Assembly: GCF_963678635.1 (NCBI RefSeq)
Contig: NC_087066.1
Location: 23,281,996 to 23,345,995, forward strand
Direction: 5' to 3'
Origin: Symsagittifera roscoffensis
Taxonomy: Eukaryota; Xenacoelomorpha; Acoela; Convolutidae
Length of the DNA: 64,000 bases
Under the pieces are notes generated by a model. The model ran no database searches. It saw only the letters and a program-made list of their open reading frames with translations, and had not been told where the DNA came from. A program made the translations under genes and the position numbers. Below are positions 1 through 12,273 of the stretch, in pieces; within the stretch, counting starts at the first letter, position 1, and each line of letters begins with the position of its first letter.

Positions 1-1062
1 GTTCTATCAATACATGAAAAAAGATCAAAATCTACCAAACAAAAATATATACAGTAATAACAGTTCAGGAAAACCACTTCCGAACAACACCAATTACACA
101 AGGAATCAATCGCCATATAACTCAAGTTATAGAGGAAGATCACCAGAACGAAAAAAAATACACGAAATTCTTCACAAAATAATTATAACCGATCGAATAG
201 CCAAAATAGCCAAAATAACTATTCAAGATCAAATTCCAATGCAACACAATTTGTTTCTGGATCCAGTTCCCAATCAAACCCAAGGAATAGACACTATTCC
301 AATAATCAACCACGAAACTCATCATACAACAGAAATAGAAACTATTCACATAATAGAAATAGAAGTTATTCGAACAATCGAAATCAGAATTACCCGAACA
401 ATCGATCAAGAAAGAATTCATATAATAGATCAAACTATCACAGATCAAATAATAATTATCAAAGCAGATCACGAAACAATTCACAAAATCGAAACTCAAG
501 TTACAATAATTGACATAGAAATTATTCCCAGTTACCACACAGGAATAATAACCATTATCAAAATTCTAAACGTCGATACAGAAGTAGTACACCAAAACAT
601 CAAAGACACATCAATCAAGTGCAGACAAATGAAGAAACAACATCAGACCCCCCAGGTATTGATGACACAGGAAGTAACGAACTACAACTAAATCATATAA
701 ACTGTTGATCATCAGATACAGAAAGTGATACAGAAAATACCATCTCTGTAAATATGATAAAAAATGAAAACGACTATGAACCTATCATATGTGAACAACC
801 TTTTACATCACATATATATGAAAATCAATTGGAACTCCTTCACAATTACTATATTGGACCCACCAATACTACACAAACTACACAAGAAGTCAACGAAATC
901 AACACGGTAATTAAACCCGATGAAAAAGATGAAACACAATGCTCAAACACAAAACATATTTATCAAAATATACAAAAAGAACAACCCAGAGAAAAAAATT
1001 TGGACAAAACCATTTCTATTAGAAAGTCCAAGGAACAAAGAATTTCAGCCACCAGATCTTGA
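1..1062 (+). pseudogene. Gag C-terminal region of LTR element copy 1
   Basis: Reading from base 1 in the first frame gives an Asn/Arg/Ser/Tyr-rich stretch (about 180-513, repeated NRNRNYS-like units) typical of the basic RNA-binding tail of Gag. It then becomes acidic, with motif EETTSDPPGIDDTGSNELQL at about 631-690. The same acidic motif recurs with small changes in copy 2 at about 52100-52185, which fixes the frame. Stops interrupt it (for example TAA at 55, TGA at 514 and 706). The frame stays open from 754 to 1062 and overlaps the protease frame, so Gag and Pol were probably joined by a frameshift or have been separated by an indel. Confidence 0.6.
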
Positions 1063-1255
1063 AATTGATTTTTTAATTGATTCAGGAGCAGAATCAAATA
1101 TAATTAATATTCTCACATGGAATGAAATCAAAACATTATATCCAAAAGTAGCGCCTCTTGCAACCTCCAGTAAACTAGCAACAGCACAAGGATCAACATT
1201 AGTAAATTTTGGAAAAATCCAATTATTCCTTCTCCCCACGAGAACAATGGAATAA
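920..1255 (+). pseudogene. Retroelement aspartic protease region
   Basis: The second frame encodes FLIDSGAESNIIN (about 1072-1110). DSGA is the retropepsin-type active-site motif (D-T/S-G-A) and the following hydrophobic stretch fits a pepsin-like flap fold. The segment lies between Gag and RT as expected for Ty3/gypsy. It stops at 1253-1255, before the RT linker, whose frame restarts further on. The segment 1256-1584 between them is broken in all frames. Confidence 0.65.
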
Positions 1256-1584
1256 AACAAAATTTTAAACAAACCGTTTAAGCAAATATTTCATATTACT
1301 GATATTAAGCACAATATCATTGGATACCATTTATATCTAAAAATATACCAACAACCCACATCTTAAATAGTAAAATACTAATCAAAGATAAGTACACAAA
1401 AACAAAAAATACAGCCCTAACATTTTTTCAAAGATTAAACAAACTACCACCATTCTTCTCAAAATTTTACCCAATTTATAATCAACAACGGAAACACCTG
1501 AAACCATGATCAGGAAATATATATAATTTTTCAATAAAACAAGTTCACCAGTATGATAAAAGTCGAAATAAACAACAACTTTTT

Positions 1585-2106
1585 ATGTCAGACTTTGAAT
1601 GTAAACCTATTCACAAAATTTTCAAAATCACGATCTCATCCATCAAATATTTGAAAAACACGATTTCTGACATCATTTCGTTACACGTGTATAACAATAC
1701 ACCATATCAAGTAACATTACCCTTAGGACTTTTAGGATATTGTGAAACAAATGCTACAATTTCACCCATAAATGAAGTAGCGTACCGCGTTAATAATATA
1801 CTCCAATTATTAGATATTTGCCAATCCACAATTCTTGACGAAGAATTATCCATAAATAACATAGTAAGTAATGAAAAGAGAAACACAGATTACTTCACAA
1901 AAACACCATATTTCAAACCAACATTCAAAATAACAAATTACACAAAAGAACAACAAAAATTTTTAACAGTGTTTAAATTTGAACATTCACAAATTACACA
2001 AACCGAATTTGATAAATTAGCAAAGCAACTGTTAAAATATTCAACAGTCTACGCAACATCAAAATTTGACGTTGAAGAATCAGTTCATCACTACATCTCC
2101 CGTTAA
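1585..2106 (+). pseudogene. Pol linker before RT (173 codons)
   Basis: An uninterrupted stretch of 173 codons between protease and RT. It contains LGLLGYCETNATISPINEV, a pattern that resembles the connector between protease and the RT palm in gypsy Pol proteins. It ends in KFDVEESVHHYISR, where related elements carry the conserved D-G-x...H-x-I/L motif that begins the RT domain. The RT reading continues in another frame immediately downstream, so this is part of one broken Pol. Confidence 0.5.
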
Positions 2107-2925
2107 AACCCGACGCATTTTTCAAAAAACAAAGAGCCAGTAAAGTACCAATTCACTTACACGACAAAGTAAACAGATTACTTGATATTTTAGAACAATA
2201 CAAAATTATCTCAGCAGTAAATAAAAAAAACAACCAAAAGGTAACACTTTTATTAACCCTGTTATCATACTAGCAAAAGGTGAATCATTAAAAATAGTTT
2301 TAGACGCTAGATATCTCAATTCACTAATTGATGAATCAAAGTGCAATTGGCCTATTGAACCAATACAAGTTATCTTAACTAAGATAAATGGAAAATACTT
2401 TACAACCGCAGATATGAATAGTGCATACAATCAAATGCCACTAGATGAATAATCACGACTTTTACCACAATTTGTTATTGGAAATCAACAATATGAATTT
2501 AATCGCTTATTCTATGGAATATCCATAGGACCAGCAGCTTTTTCAGCTTCTATGAGTAAAATTTTTAGACCACTAATACTCAAGAAAAACGCAATCACCT
2601 ATTTAGACGATGTTTTATGCAATCACAAACCAAAGAAGAATTGTTTACAGTTTTAGAACAATATCAAAAAATACTTCAGAACGAAAATCTGAAGGCCGCT
2701 CCCCATAAATCACAGTTCTTTCTAACACGAGGTAAATTTTTAGGACATAATATTGAACGAAACACTATCACTCCATTAAAATTACGCATTGATGCTATTC
2801 AAAAACTTCAGCCACCAACAAACAAAAAGAAAATCCAAGAATTCCTTGGAATGTTAAATTTCTTAAGCAAATATGTTTATAAAATGCAATTATACTTAAG
2901 ACCCTTCTATAATATCCTCTGACAA
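2107..2925 (+). pseudogene. Reverse transcriptase domain, Ty3/gypsy type, broken
   Basis: Across shifting frames the palm motifs are visible: LDARYLNSLIDE (about 2310), FTTADMNSAYNQMPLDE (about 2400-2450, the catalytic Asp block), QYEFNRLFYGISIGPAAF (about 2490-2540) and ITYLDDVL (about 2596-2619, the Y-x-DD block as YLDD). The thumb segment with FLGHNIERN and IQEFLGMLNFLSKYV (2617-2922) is one open stretch. A TAA sits at about 2450 right after the first Asp block. Motif order and spacing match Ty3/gypsy RTs and not BEL/Pao. Confidence 0.8.
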
Positions 2926-3420
2926 CAAAATAACTTTGAATGGACCACTGAACATCAAACACGATTTGAAGAAAATAAAAAACTTTTAGCTGAACAAATT
3001 TCAACTTAATTCCAGATCCAAATCAACCATTTTATGCAATGTGCGATGCTTCGAATTTTGGCATCGGCGCAGCATTGCTACAATCACATAGTGGTACAAA
3101 CAAAATGAACCTTATATCAGCAAATTCCCGATTATTCACTCAAGCAGAGCTACGACTCTCAACTCTAATGAGAGAATAAACAGATATAACTTATACATTT
3201 ACAGAATATGAATTTCTGATACTTGGATCAAAACATCCAACAGTTCCAAAACGTTCCAATTATTCTTCTCTTTACACAAAAGTGAAATCGAAATCATAGA
3301 GTTTATAGTTTTCAAATAATTCTAATGAAATTTCCAAACTTACATATAGTTTGGACAGCAGGAAAAAATCTTGCATTACCAGATACATTAAGTCGAAATA
3401 CGCCACCTGAATTACTCACA
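2926..3420 (+). pseudogene. RNase H domain and tether
   Basis: Contains FYAMCDASNFGIGAALLQ (about 3032-3085), the RNase H D-A-S block in which the first Asp is preserved. Downstream residues resemble the tether (HIVWTAGKNLALPDTLSR, about 3345-3395, the usual G-x-x-N-x-x-x-D-x-L-S-R ending). Several in-frame stops (about 3008, 3178, 3318) break the reading. Confidence 0.7.
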
Positions 3421-3899
3421 CGAAAAACTACAGTTGAAATACCAAAAAATTTAAATTTTATCTCGCAAAAGATGAAAAATCACCCCGACTAGAACGCAAA
3501 TTTGCAGTAAAAACTGACATTAATCAATCACAAATAAATAACCTACAACATTTTCCACTTTACTTAGATTGCCAAAATAATCACTACGAAGTTGATTTAC
3601 TAGGAACATCAACTTTCAAACCAATTCCATACTCACAATGGATAAAAAACAACACCCAACAAAAAAGAAAAAAACACCAATCGCAAAAAAGGCCTTTTTC
3701 CATTAATTGAAAAAGAAAATCTAACTGATAAAATAAGCTTATCAGGACCACAAACAAATGATTCAAAACACACAGTAATCCACTTTTTGACCTCCATGAC
3801 CCACTTGACACAATTCCTCTTTCAAAACTGGAAATTGAAAATATATTTCTCCCTCCAACAGATAAAATTACACTTGAACTCTTAAAAGAATATCAAAAC

Positions 3900-4760
3900 C
3901 TCGACCCAGTAATTAAACAATTGAAATCATGGCACAAATACAAAACTAAGCCCGTAAAAGCAGATACCACAATTTTAGGAAATAAAACACTCCTCCGATA
4001 TTTCCGAAAATTTACTAACACAGCAATCAATGACAATACAGATCTTTTAGATTATCAATTAAATTATTCTTAAGTTCCCTGTCTTCCTTTAAGTATGATA
4101 TTAATAGCTTTTAACATCTCACATACACAAAATACTAAAGGACACTCCGGATCAGAGAAAACATACTCAAACTTTACACAAAATCTTTATTTCCCAAATG
4201 CACCAATTTGGATAAAAGTATTATGCACTGATTGTATAGTATGTCAATAAAATAAACCTTATCCAAATCAAAAACAAATAGCACAAAAACAAGATTTTAA
4301 AGAACAAAGTTTATATTTTAACCATCGCATTTCATTCGATACAAAAGGACCTATTTCATCATCCTCAGAAGGAAACTCCTACATTATGGTAATTGTTGAC
4401 ACATTTACACATTATGTAGCACTCAACCCAGTACCACATTGTAATGCTTATTATGCCTACACGACACTTTATGAACACTGGATAGCTAAAATCGGATTAC
4501 CCGAAATCTTAGTTACAGACAACGGTACAGAATTCATAACTAATGAAATCATCACACTATGCCACTTATATAACATCAAACATAAACCACGTACATCTCA
4601 TGCACCTTAGACAAACGGTTTAGTCGAAGGTATGAACCGTTCACTACAAGAATATCTCAGATGTATCATAAATGGAAATGATACAAAATAAACAGAATGG
4701 TCAGCAGATGTAAAATTATTTCCCTTAGCATATAATTCACAAATCACGACAGCTCTAGGA
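3900..4760 (+). pseudogene. Integrase zinc-binding and DDE core
   Basis: The HHCC zinc module is visible as H-x(3)-HSG near 4128-4150 and C-x2-C near 4228-4245. The core reads SFDTKGP (first Asp, about 4335), LVTDNGTEF (second Asp, about 4510-4535) and GLVEGMNRSLQEY (Glu, about 4618-4655). DDE residues are therefore all present. A TAG at 4608-4610 replaces the conserved Trp codon of the HAPWTNG-type motif, and TAAs occur at about 4070, 4248 and 4690. Confidence 0.8.
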
Positions 4761-5615
4761 ATGTCACCATACGAGATGGTTTTTAATCAAAAGCCACGTA
4801 AACCAATTATGTTTACAGCAAATTCTCATAAAAAAGCACAAGGTTTTTGCCAACCAAATAAAGACTCAATTTGTTATAACCTACCTTCACACACACATGA
4901 TGAAGATCATTTTCATCACCCACAAATTCTTAAATTAGCCTCCGGCACACATACCGAATGGATTTTAAATAGAGATAAAAAACATAATGAAATTTACCAA
5001 AAAGTAACAAAGAAATTGTTACAAAGGCAAAACATTAACGAACAAATTAATTCACGCTTTACACCAGCCACAGATTTTAAGATTGGAACATTTGTCTTAT
5101 ACCTAACTTTAATACAAAAAAAAGAATTTCTAAAAAATTACAACCCCTTCGAAAAGGACCATACCAAACAATTGCAAAACCCACTGACGTAACGTATAAA
5201 CTCACCGATTCGAATCAAAAAGAAATTGTTCAACATCGAAACAATCTATTGCCCTACTACCCAAAAGAGTACGGGCTACGCGAATTAACTCAATATATTC
5301 TTTCACAGGTTTAAAATTTATTCAAAATCTTTCACATACAGAAAAAGAAACAGATGAAAAACACAACGTTCATCATGAAAAACAAAATCCAAAACCAACT
5401 ACAACTCAAAACGATACAAAAACGCCAGACCAAAAAATACCTCAAAAAGAAAGAAAAAATAGGAAAATGATAGAAAAAATTCTACCACAAGAACAAGTAG
5501 AGAAATCAGAACAAAGAGAATCATCACGACTTAGAAATCAACCACGTAAAAACTACAAAACATTTATCCCACAATCTAAAATATTAAAGAAAGTAGAATT
5601 TCAAAAACAACTTTA
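4761..5615 (+). pseudogene. Integrase C-terminal region and Pol tail
   Basis: An open 143-codon stretch begins with MSPYEMVFNQKPRKP, the P-Y/F-E-x-x-x-x-x-P-R block that follows the DDE core in retroviral and gypsy integrases. The following frame gives KGPYQI-like, YKLTDSNQKEIVQHRNNLL (about 5196-5252), the SH3-like integrase C-terminus. A Lys/Glu/Gln-rich tail runs to TAA near 5615. At least one frameshift near 5150. Confidence 0.65.
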
Positions 5616-6452
5616 ATTTTAAAATTAATAATCTTTGCACCTCTGGATCATATTGAACTTTCATTTTTCAAAATAACATGCTGACAAAAGACGCAACAAT
5701 TATAGTTCAAATTCAGCCAATAGGATTCACTTCAATCCGTCACCTTCTATGACTATAACACCAACCTATTAGACGAAAGATAATAAACTCCAGGCATATC
5801 TATAACTATAACTTTACAACCTCCAGGTCAAAAATAAGCAAACCGCTCAAACTTAACAACTAAAATAAATACCACCATAATATCATAACCCTCCCCTATC
5901 TAATAACGCAAAGATCAACAATATTTTCCCAACTCAGACCTCAAAAACCCTCCAACCAAAAATGGTAAATTAGCCTAAAGTAAAAAACGACCATATTCAA
6001 TGGGCCTAAAGTACAAAAATCTCAAAAATACCCCAGATCACCCGACAAATAAAAATAAAGCAAAGAAGACCTCCCAAACACCATAAAATTAGCCCCCAAC
6101 AACTTTTCACAAAACTCAACCCACTTGTCAAAAAATCAATAAATAACTCGACCACATTTGCATCTCGCCTCAAACAACAAAAAATATTCGACAAAGAAAT
6201 CATTTCCTAAATGCTCTTCTCTTGATCAGTCAATATCTTTAAAAAAAAACAATTTTCAACATTTTCATAAACTTTTTCATACTACTTAAACTTTTATTCA
6301 TATTTCTATTTGATACTTTTGAAGCTTTTAAAATAATTTTAATCATTTTTTACAACATTTTTTAAATTTTCTACTCCCTATTTGAAATATATCTCCAACT
6401 TTCCCAAATCATTGACCATATTCACAGGTACGATAACCCAAAGTTTATTTAA
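5616..6452 (+). other. Spacer between pol and ORF X, no gene seen
   Basis: No convincing coding stretch on either strand. The sequence keeps the A/C-rich sense bias to about 6220, then becomes T-rich with pyrimidine runs (6240-6440) just before the membrane ORF. That stretch could hold a splice acceptor for a subgenomic env-type mRNA (for example the CACAG before 6430), which is inference. Confidence 0.4.
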
Positions 6453-7782
6453 ATGATACGAACAATTTTTAGTAGAACAGATATTTTTTTACTATTTGTA
6501 ATTTTTATAACATTTTTATCATCCTTAATATTGACAATGTGCAAATGTATAAAAAAAGCAATAATCACATTCGCTTTAGCAACAATCCTTTTAATTCTTT
6601 TCATTGAAGAATACTACAATAAACATAAATTTTTCCACTAGAAAAAATCAATCAAAATACCTTCAAATATTGCTAAACAACAATCACAGAATCAGTCTTC
6701 ACCGACATCATCCCAAGAAAACCCGACCAGACCTAAAACTACCCGAAACCCCCAAACATCCACACGAATCTCTTTCCAAGATAACCCATACACTTTTGAA
6801 GAACGATACGCTCGCTTATCCGAACCATTAGAACCAGTTCAGCGACAGGCACCCCAAAGTGAACCAACATATAACTTATACCCAACATTACCACAAGAAT
6901 TAAGTAGAATAAGAAACATTAGTCAAAACCAAAATACAGTTGAAATAATAGACAAATTATACATCCACGACGAAACAGAATTTTTCAAACCCCCCGAGTT
7001 CATTTTGACATACCCCAATCACCATTACCAATTACTCTACAAAACCCAAATAGTACATTACCAGAAACTCCCCCACTCCTTTTACAACGTAGCACCTCAA
7101 GTATACCCTCAGATTACTTAGGTTCAACACCAACATCTGAACAAATACGTGAAAATCCCTTTAACCCCCCAATCCCACAGCACGACTACCATATTGGACA
7201 ACGCACTCATTTACACAAGGTGAACCAAACTTAGTAAACGACCCAATAGACATTTCTACGGATACAACAACATCATCATCACTACCAAAAACATTATCAC
7301 TACCATCAACACCATCATTAAGCCAGATTTCACCGACGCTTTTCCCTTTAAATTTTCCAAATAACCTCGACGCTAGATATCGAGAACAATCATCAACAAA
7401 TATCCTTTTAAGATTAGATTGGAATACATTCACAGCACCCCCACCATTATTTGGACAACATCAAGAAAGTAACCGACTCCACAGTTGGACACTTAATAGA
7501 CTACAATATAGACAAGATATCCACGAAGACATTCGTGAACACAATATCCAAAAACTCCAACAAAATAGTCTCCATTTGAAATTCGAAATCACGATTAAAC
7601 TTAATAATATTGTTCAACATCCTTACCCATTAAACCCACCCAATATAACAGCTCAATCGCTACCACCACCATTAATAACAACTGAAGTGATATATAAGTA
7701 CGACAGATATACCAAAAACACAATTGGTAACATCACATTTTATAATCCATACTCAGGATTATCATACACATGTATATTCTAA
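6453..7782 (+). pseudogene. ORF X: two hydrophobic segments followed by Pro/Ser/Thr-rich protein
   Basis: The first 62 codons (6453-6641) encode two hydrophobic segments (about residues 10-29 and 36-51) with a Cys-Lys turn between them. After one TAG the same frame continues through a Pro/Ser/Thr/Gln-rich region (about 6642-7000), then by frameshifts into frames open over about 7000-7200 and 7165-7782. The last part ends in a more ordered stretch with LLRLDWNTFTAPPPLFGQ and NRLQYRQDIHEDIREH. I do not recognise the family. Position between pol and env and the membrane segments suggest an accessory membrane protein or an env leader; either is inference. Confidence 0.45.
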
Positions 7783-9010
7783 AAATATTAACATTTCAAC
7801 ACATCTTTTTTCTAATATTTTCCGATCAGAACAAAACCCTTCTCCTCGCACAGGACCCCAGGATTTATTAGTAACACACTACGATTGTGAAGAAAACGAA
7901 CAAAAACACAAATATGCAATAAATCAAGTATCACAATGCGAAAGAGAACCACAAGCTATAGAAACTACAAAAGTAATAGCAACACTGTATTCAAAAGCCC
8001 GAGCAACAACAAAGGCAGGATATAAATTTACAGCATTATTTTCCGAAAAGAAAGTACATTGTTCTAAAGTTTCAAACGGAAATAAAACCGACTTGATCAC
8101 GAACCATTCTATCAAAGTAATATTGAACGACTTCTACATCTAAACCCCGACGATTGTAAAAACGAATTACTCAGATTAAACATCACAAGAAATAAAAACA
8201 CAGACAGAAAAATAGTAAATTTTCAAGTCTTTGCCGATTCTGTACATCAAGCAGAACTTGAAAGATATCAAGGACAAATAAAACTAGACGAAAAAAACCC
8301 ATACAACGGCGCACACGGAAGATTAACTTATGTTATACACGATAAACACTGGATACCACACATTGGAATAAAAATCCCTCAAACTGCAAAGCAGACATAA
8401 AAAATAACGGATATCAAGAAATAATGATTTTCGATTGGAAAATGCAACTCGAAAAAGTACAACTCACACGAGATTTATCAGACAACAGAATGATCTATCA
8501 AGGAATTAAATTACCTTGCAAAAACGATCAATGTTATTGTGACCCTACAACACGGACACAATCAACAATTGTTTGGTTTCCCGAAGATACATGCACAACA
8601 TTTCAAGTAACGAAAATACACACTCGTATGATAAAATTTCACAAAAAATATTTTATAGAATCAATTCCATACGAACAAATAAATCCATTCCGAAAACAAA
8701 TTACTGATTTCAGAAATATTCATAATACAGAAAATAAATTAACACGTTTCCAAATATATCAAGAAACAGAAATATAGCAAATACAGAGAGCCACTTTACA
8801 AAACACAATATTCTGAAATACTAGTTAAATACGAAAAAGGTTTCGACATGACCACTGGAAAATTAAAATTTGACCCTTATGCCACAGGTCACTCTCTAAA
8901 CGAAGGAACATCATACATACCAGTTATCTTTCAAAAAAGGAACAGGTCAACCTGGTGGAAGACTAAAGCCACATGACAGTAGAAGTACACGTTTACAAGA
9001 ACTATCACTA

Positions 9011-9679
9011 ATGAATAACACCTACTTTGGTAATATCCACTATGATATTCACTTAGATATGAAGTTAGACTACACAATTAGCCGAATTTTTCAAGAAATG
9101 TCACTCTCCGAATTAGAAACACTTCACCAATTATGCGAATTAGACAGGACACAAATCCTACAATCACTCGCACTAGCAGTATTAAAAATACCCTACGCAG
9201 GATACTTATTGTCAGTAATTAGATCAAATTTTCTAGAATACGAAGGAAATAATTTATGGTTTTATATTTGTACCAAAAAAGTATCACCACTATATGTTTT
9301 TGAAGATAAACGTTGTTATAAAAGAATCCCTATATTCTATAAAAATAAAGTACATTTTGTTGACACACTTTCAAGACGAACATATTTTTGGAATACCGCA
9401 GTCCCATGTGGATCAGAAAACAGCCAAAATGTAGTACAGTTGAATCCCAATGAAGATAAATATTATCTCCTTACTCCATACCCTACATTAATGCAACCAC
9501 TCAAAAAATTTTCACCCGAAAGCATCAGAGCTATTGCTCGTAATCCAAATATTGATTTACAATCAATTGGAATGTATTCTAAATCAGATATCCAACATAA
9601 CATTAGAACACAACAATTCCAAGAATTATTAACACATCAAATGACACTATACAAAGACAGTCAATTGATCAAAATTTAA
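9011..9679 (+). pseudogene. Central ectodomain-like piece of env (222 codons)
   Basis: The longest unbroken part of the glycoprotein-like gene. It starts with an amphipathic, Leu-rich stretch (about residues 25-70), followed by a hydrophobic helix (about 50-66) and then a Cys-containing region with spaced aromatic residues. It ends in a Gln/His/Thr-rich helix leading, in another frame, to a segment with GFADIYTQDYSGYFKDI before the membrane anchor at 9900. Part of the env entry, listed separately because it is the piece best suited to a structure search. Confidence 0.45.
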
Positions 9680-9899
9680 GGAAACTTGCCGAAACCGCAG
9701 GATTTGCAGATATTTATACACAAGATTATAGCGGATATTTTAAAGACATTTAAGACTATATATATTTAAACGGTGAAAAATACAGACCACAAGATATTTC
9801 ACCTTTAAGTATTTTCAGTTTTGTCACCCTTAAAAATGAAATTCTAGCTTTTCTAGGATTCCCTATTACATCTTAGAAAAATTAATTATCTTATACGCA

Positions 9900-10379
9900 A
9901 TGTTTAATTTTATAGGATTTCTTTTCTCACTCTTAAAAGGAATCTATAAAACATGCGCTATATACACACAAGTAAACAGACAAGCAAGTGTAGCACGCAT
10001 ACTGTTTGCAGGACTTTTTGAAATTTTTTCATCATCAATAAACAAATTACTCCTAGACGCACAAATTACAGAATATAACACGAAAATAGCGACAAGACAG
10101 AACACTTACGACGAAGAACATAATAGTATAGAAGTAACACCTACCGCACCACAGTTGCCACCCCTACCACAAAATCATCCATTACCATTAGTCCCACGTA
10201 ATTTTCGAAACGTAGCAATCACAAATAACCCAAATTCTAGACCAAATATACCACAAAGTCCCATACAGCATATAATGACACATCATTCACAAGATGATAA
10301 TACATACGAACAAATTGTAGAACAACCCCATACCACCACTTTTCAGTCTCAAAATATTTTTTTTTCTAGCCCACAATGA
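9900..10379 (+). pseudogene. Env membrane anchor and Pro-rich tail (159 codons)
   Basis: Hydrophobic residues 1-20 followed by a short loop and a second hydrophobic patch (about 33-48), then a 110-residue tail rich in Pro, Asn, Gln and His. The stop codon TGA overlaps the ATG of the next ORF as ATGA (10376-10379), which is consistent with termination-reinitiation of ORF Y on the same mRNA. The start shown is only the first ATG after upstream stops; the real protein was probably continuous with the ectodomain. Confidence 0.45.
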
Positions 10380-12186
10380 GCCGACAACTTGGATCCCTAC
10401 ACCGCTCAAATTCCCACCCAGCCAACCTCCAAACTCCAATCCCAATAATCCCATTTTTTGCTTTCCCACCACCCAATTTTCTAATTAATAATATATCATC
10501 AAGCACGAATTCGGATGCTAACTCAGATATTTCAGTTTTATACTCTATCTCAAAACTTAATAACCCTAATATAAAAACCCCTGACGAATTTGCAGACTCC
10601 GAACCATCTCCATCAAATGATTTTCAGACCAACTCCTCAGTTTTTTCAAAACCCCCTTTTCAACCAATCCCAACAAATAATTCACTCCCATCCGTTTCCA
10701 CTCCTTCTTATGCTTCGCAAGTGACCCCAACCTACTATCCACTTTATTCCGACCGATCATGTAATAACTCTCCAGATACCCCCCAAATTTCCCAGGAACT
10801 CGATAATTTTTTTACCCTACAACAACAGTTAATACACCCTAACACCCTCACAATACATCAACTCTCATCCACAATAGAATCCTCAAACCCACCTACTCCT
10901 ACACCCTCCTCAGCTTACACTGCATCATTAGCACAATCATCGACATCCACCGAAACACCTAGTAGCACTAACCGAGCTTATCGCACTTTTAAAATAAAAT
11001 TTCCGAATCAGCCATTCCCAACCAAACCAGGAACAGCCTGCGAATATATTAATCACCCACAACACACAAACACGAAAGATTTTCTAGCAATCGCCTTACC
11101 CTCATTTCCACAATATACATTAAATACACCTAACGACACTAATGACACACGTAGTTTCGTAGATGAGCATGTTTTAATGCCCACACTTCATTGGACAGCT
11201 TATTATCATTTTACTAACCCCCTTTGCCTGCCACTAACTAGTACTCATGACGACATAGAAAAGAACAAAAATATGTTATATAGACTCACCGCAACACTAA
11301 CACCTAGACAATTTACTTACGTAGGATATAAAAAATTACTAAAAACATTCACTGCACTCCGAGCTAACGAATTCACGATAGAATATTACGACCATAATAT
11401 CATCCGAACTAATCAAGACCAATTTTTAGATGAAGATCGCTTCGCTAACCCACAAGTAACACAAAAAATTTTTCATTAAAACGTCATATGTATTAACACT
11501 TAATATTTTTAATAGAAAAAAAGATCACATCATTTCTGAAGCACTAAATGATATTCAAGCTTACGAAAGTTTCCAAGACAATTTTCAGTTACTTTCACTA
11601 ACCTTCCACTTACTTGCACCACATGAACGCGATTTGCACTGTTCCCACGATATTATGTTACGCACTAAACAAACTCACGCATATACATACTATCGTTTCA
11701 TACAAAATCATTTTGATTTGCATACTCTATCAAGACAACCACACCATCGTTTTCAGTTTTTTAACTCAAAATACACATCACCATTTTCCTTATTTTCACT
11801 TATTGCATCAAAGAGACTAACCTCTACGGCATCCTCCGCAATTATGACCCAATAACACAAATGTATATTTTTTGTCCCATCACGAAGACCTTTAACGCCG
11901 AAGAATCCAGACCCTTCCTTATCCCGCATGGATTTATCCAGCCTATAGAAATACCATATTAGAATTCATTCACAATACTAAATATAATCACAAAATATAT
12001 AACCTCATTCAAAACACACCTTACGAGTTTGCAGTAGGCACCGAAAAACTAAAATCCATTAAAGCACTTCAATTGCTTTGGCCACTGCTCCAAACTAAAA
12101 ACATCATTCGCATACTAGCCAAATTACTAACAACATCAGATATGATACACGACATCTTCCCCCACGGCTTTTTCCCAGATGATTAA
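10376..12186 (+). pseudogene. ORF Y: unrecognised Ser/Pro/Thr-rich protein downstream of env
   Basis: The first 367 codons (10376-11479) are uninterrupted, unusual in this decayed element. The first 230 residues are low-complexity Ser/Pro/Thr/Asn/Gln. Residues about 205-367 look ordered (YRTFKIKFPNQPFP, LHWTAYYHFTN, LTATLTPRQFTYVGYKKL). A frameshift at about 11475 leads to another open stretch to 11855 containing HLLAPHERDLHC and TYYRFIQNHFDL. Two further frames carry it to a TAA at 12184-12186 with KALQLLWPLLQTKNIIRIL near the end, so the ancestral protein was about 600 aa. I see no catalytic motif and no membrane segment. It overlaps the env stop by ATGA. Confidence 0.5.
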
Positions 12187-12189
12187 CAG

Positions 12190-12273
12190 GTAAGTATAAT
12201 TTACACTACTCTCCACTAATAAATTTAAATTAGTACTAACCATTTTTTAATCATGTTTCATTTATATTTCTAG
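12190..12273 (+). other. Intron-like segment just after ORF Y stop (84 nt)
   Basis: Donor AG|GTAAGT at 12188-12195, branch-point match TACTAAC at 12234-12240, and acceptor TTTCTAG ending at 12273. All three consensus elements are present with spacing of 33 nt from branch point to acceptor. The segment begins 3 nt after the ORF Y stop codon. Confidence 0.55.

Larger units (their letters stand above)
7724..10379 (+). pseudogene. Envelope glycoprotein-like gene (env), broken into several frames
   Basis: Segments 7724-8143, 8140-8400, 8424-8777, 8780-9010, 9011-9679 and 9900-10379 are successive pieces of one protein. The N-terminal piece has a regular Cys pattern (YDCEEN, SQCERE, KKVHCSK, then a D-x-C in the next frame). 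A long central piece of 222 codons has LCELDRTQILQSLALAVLK, a Y-x-C then CYKRIPIF, and PCGSENS. The last piece begins with a hydrophobic segment (MFNFIGFLFSLLKGIY) and a Pro-rich cytoplasmic-like tail. The Cys spacing resembles glycoproteins of chuviruses and those captured by some invertebrate LTR elements; that assignment rests on pattern memory only. Stops and frameshifts make it non-functional. Confidence 0.45.

Noticed and set aside
140..538. A 132-codon minus-strand open stretch as a real gene
   Set aside because: It is the complement of the low-complexity Asn/Arg/Ser Gag tail; its Tyr/Cys/Phe-rich sequence simply mirrors that region.
1..5615. A non-standard genetic code, because many in-frame TAA/TAG/TGA occur in Pol
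   Set aside because: The stops replace different residues in conserved motifs (Trp, and positions likely Gln, Cys or Leu), frameshifts accompany them, and the phosphatase exons and intact ORFs use standard stops normally.
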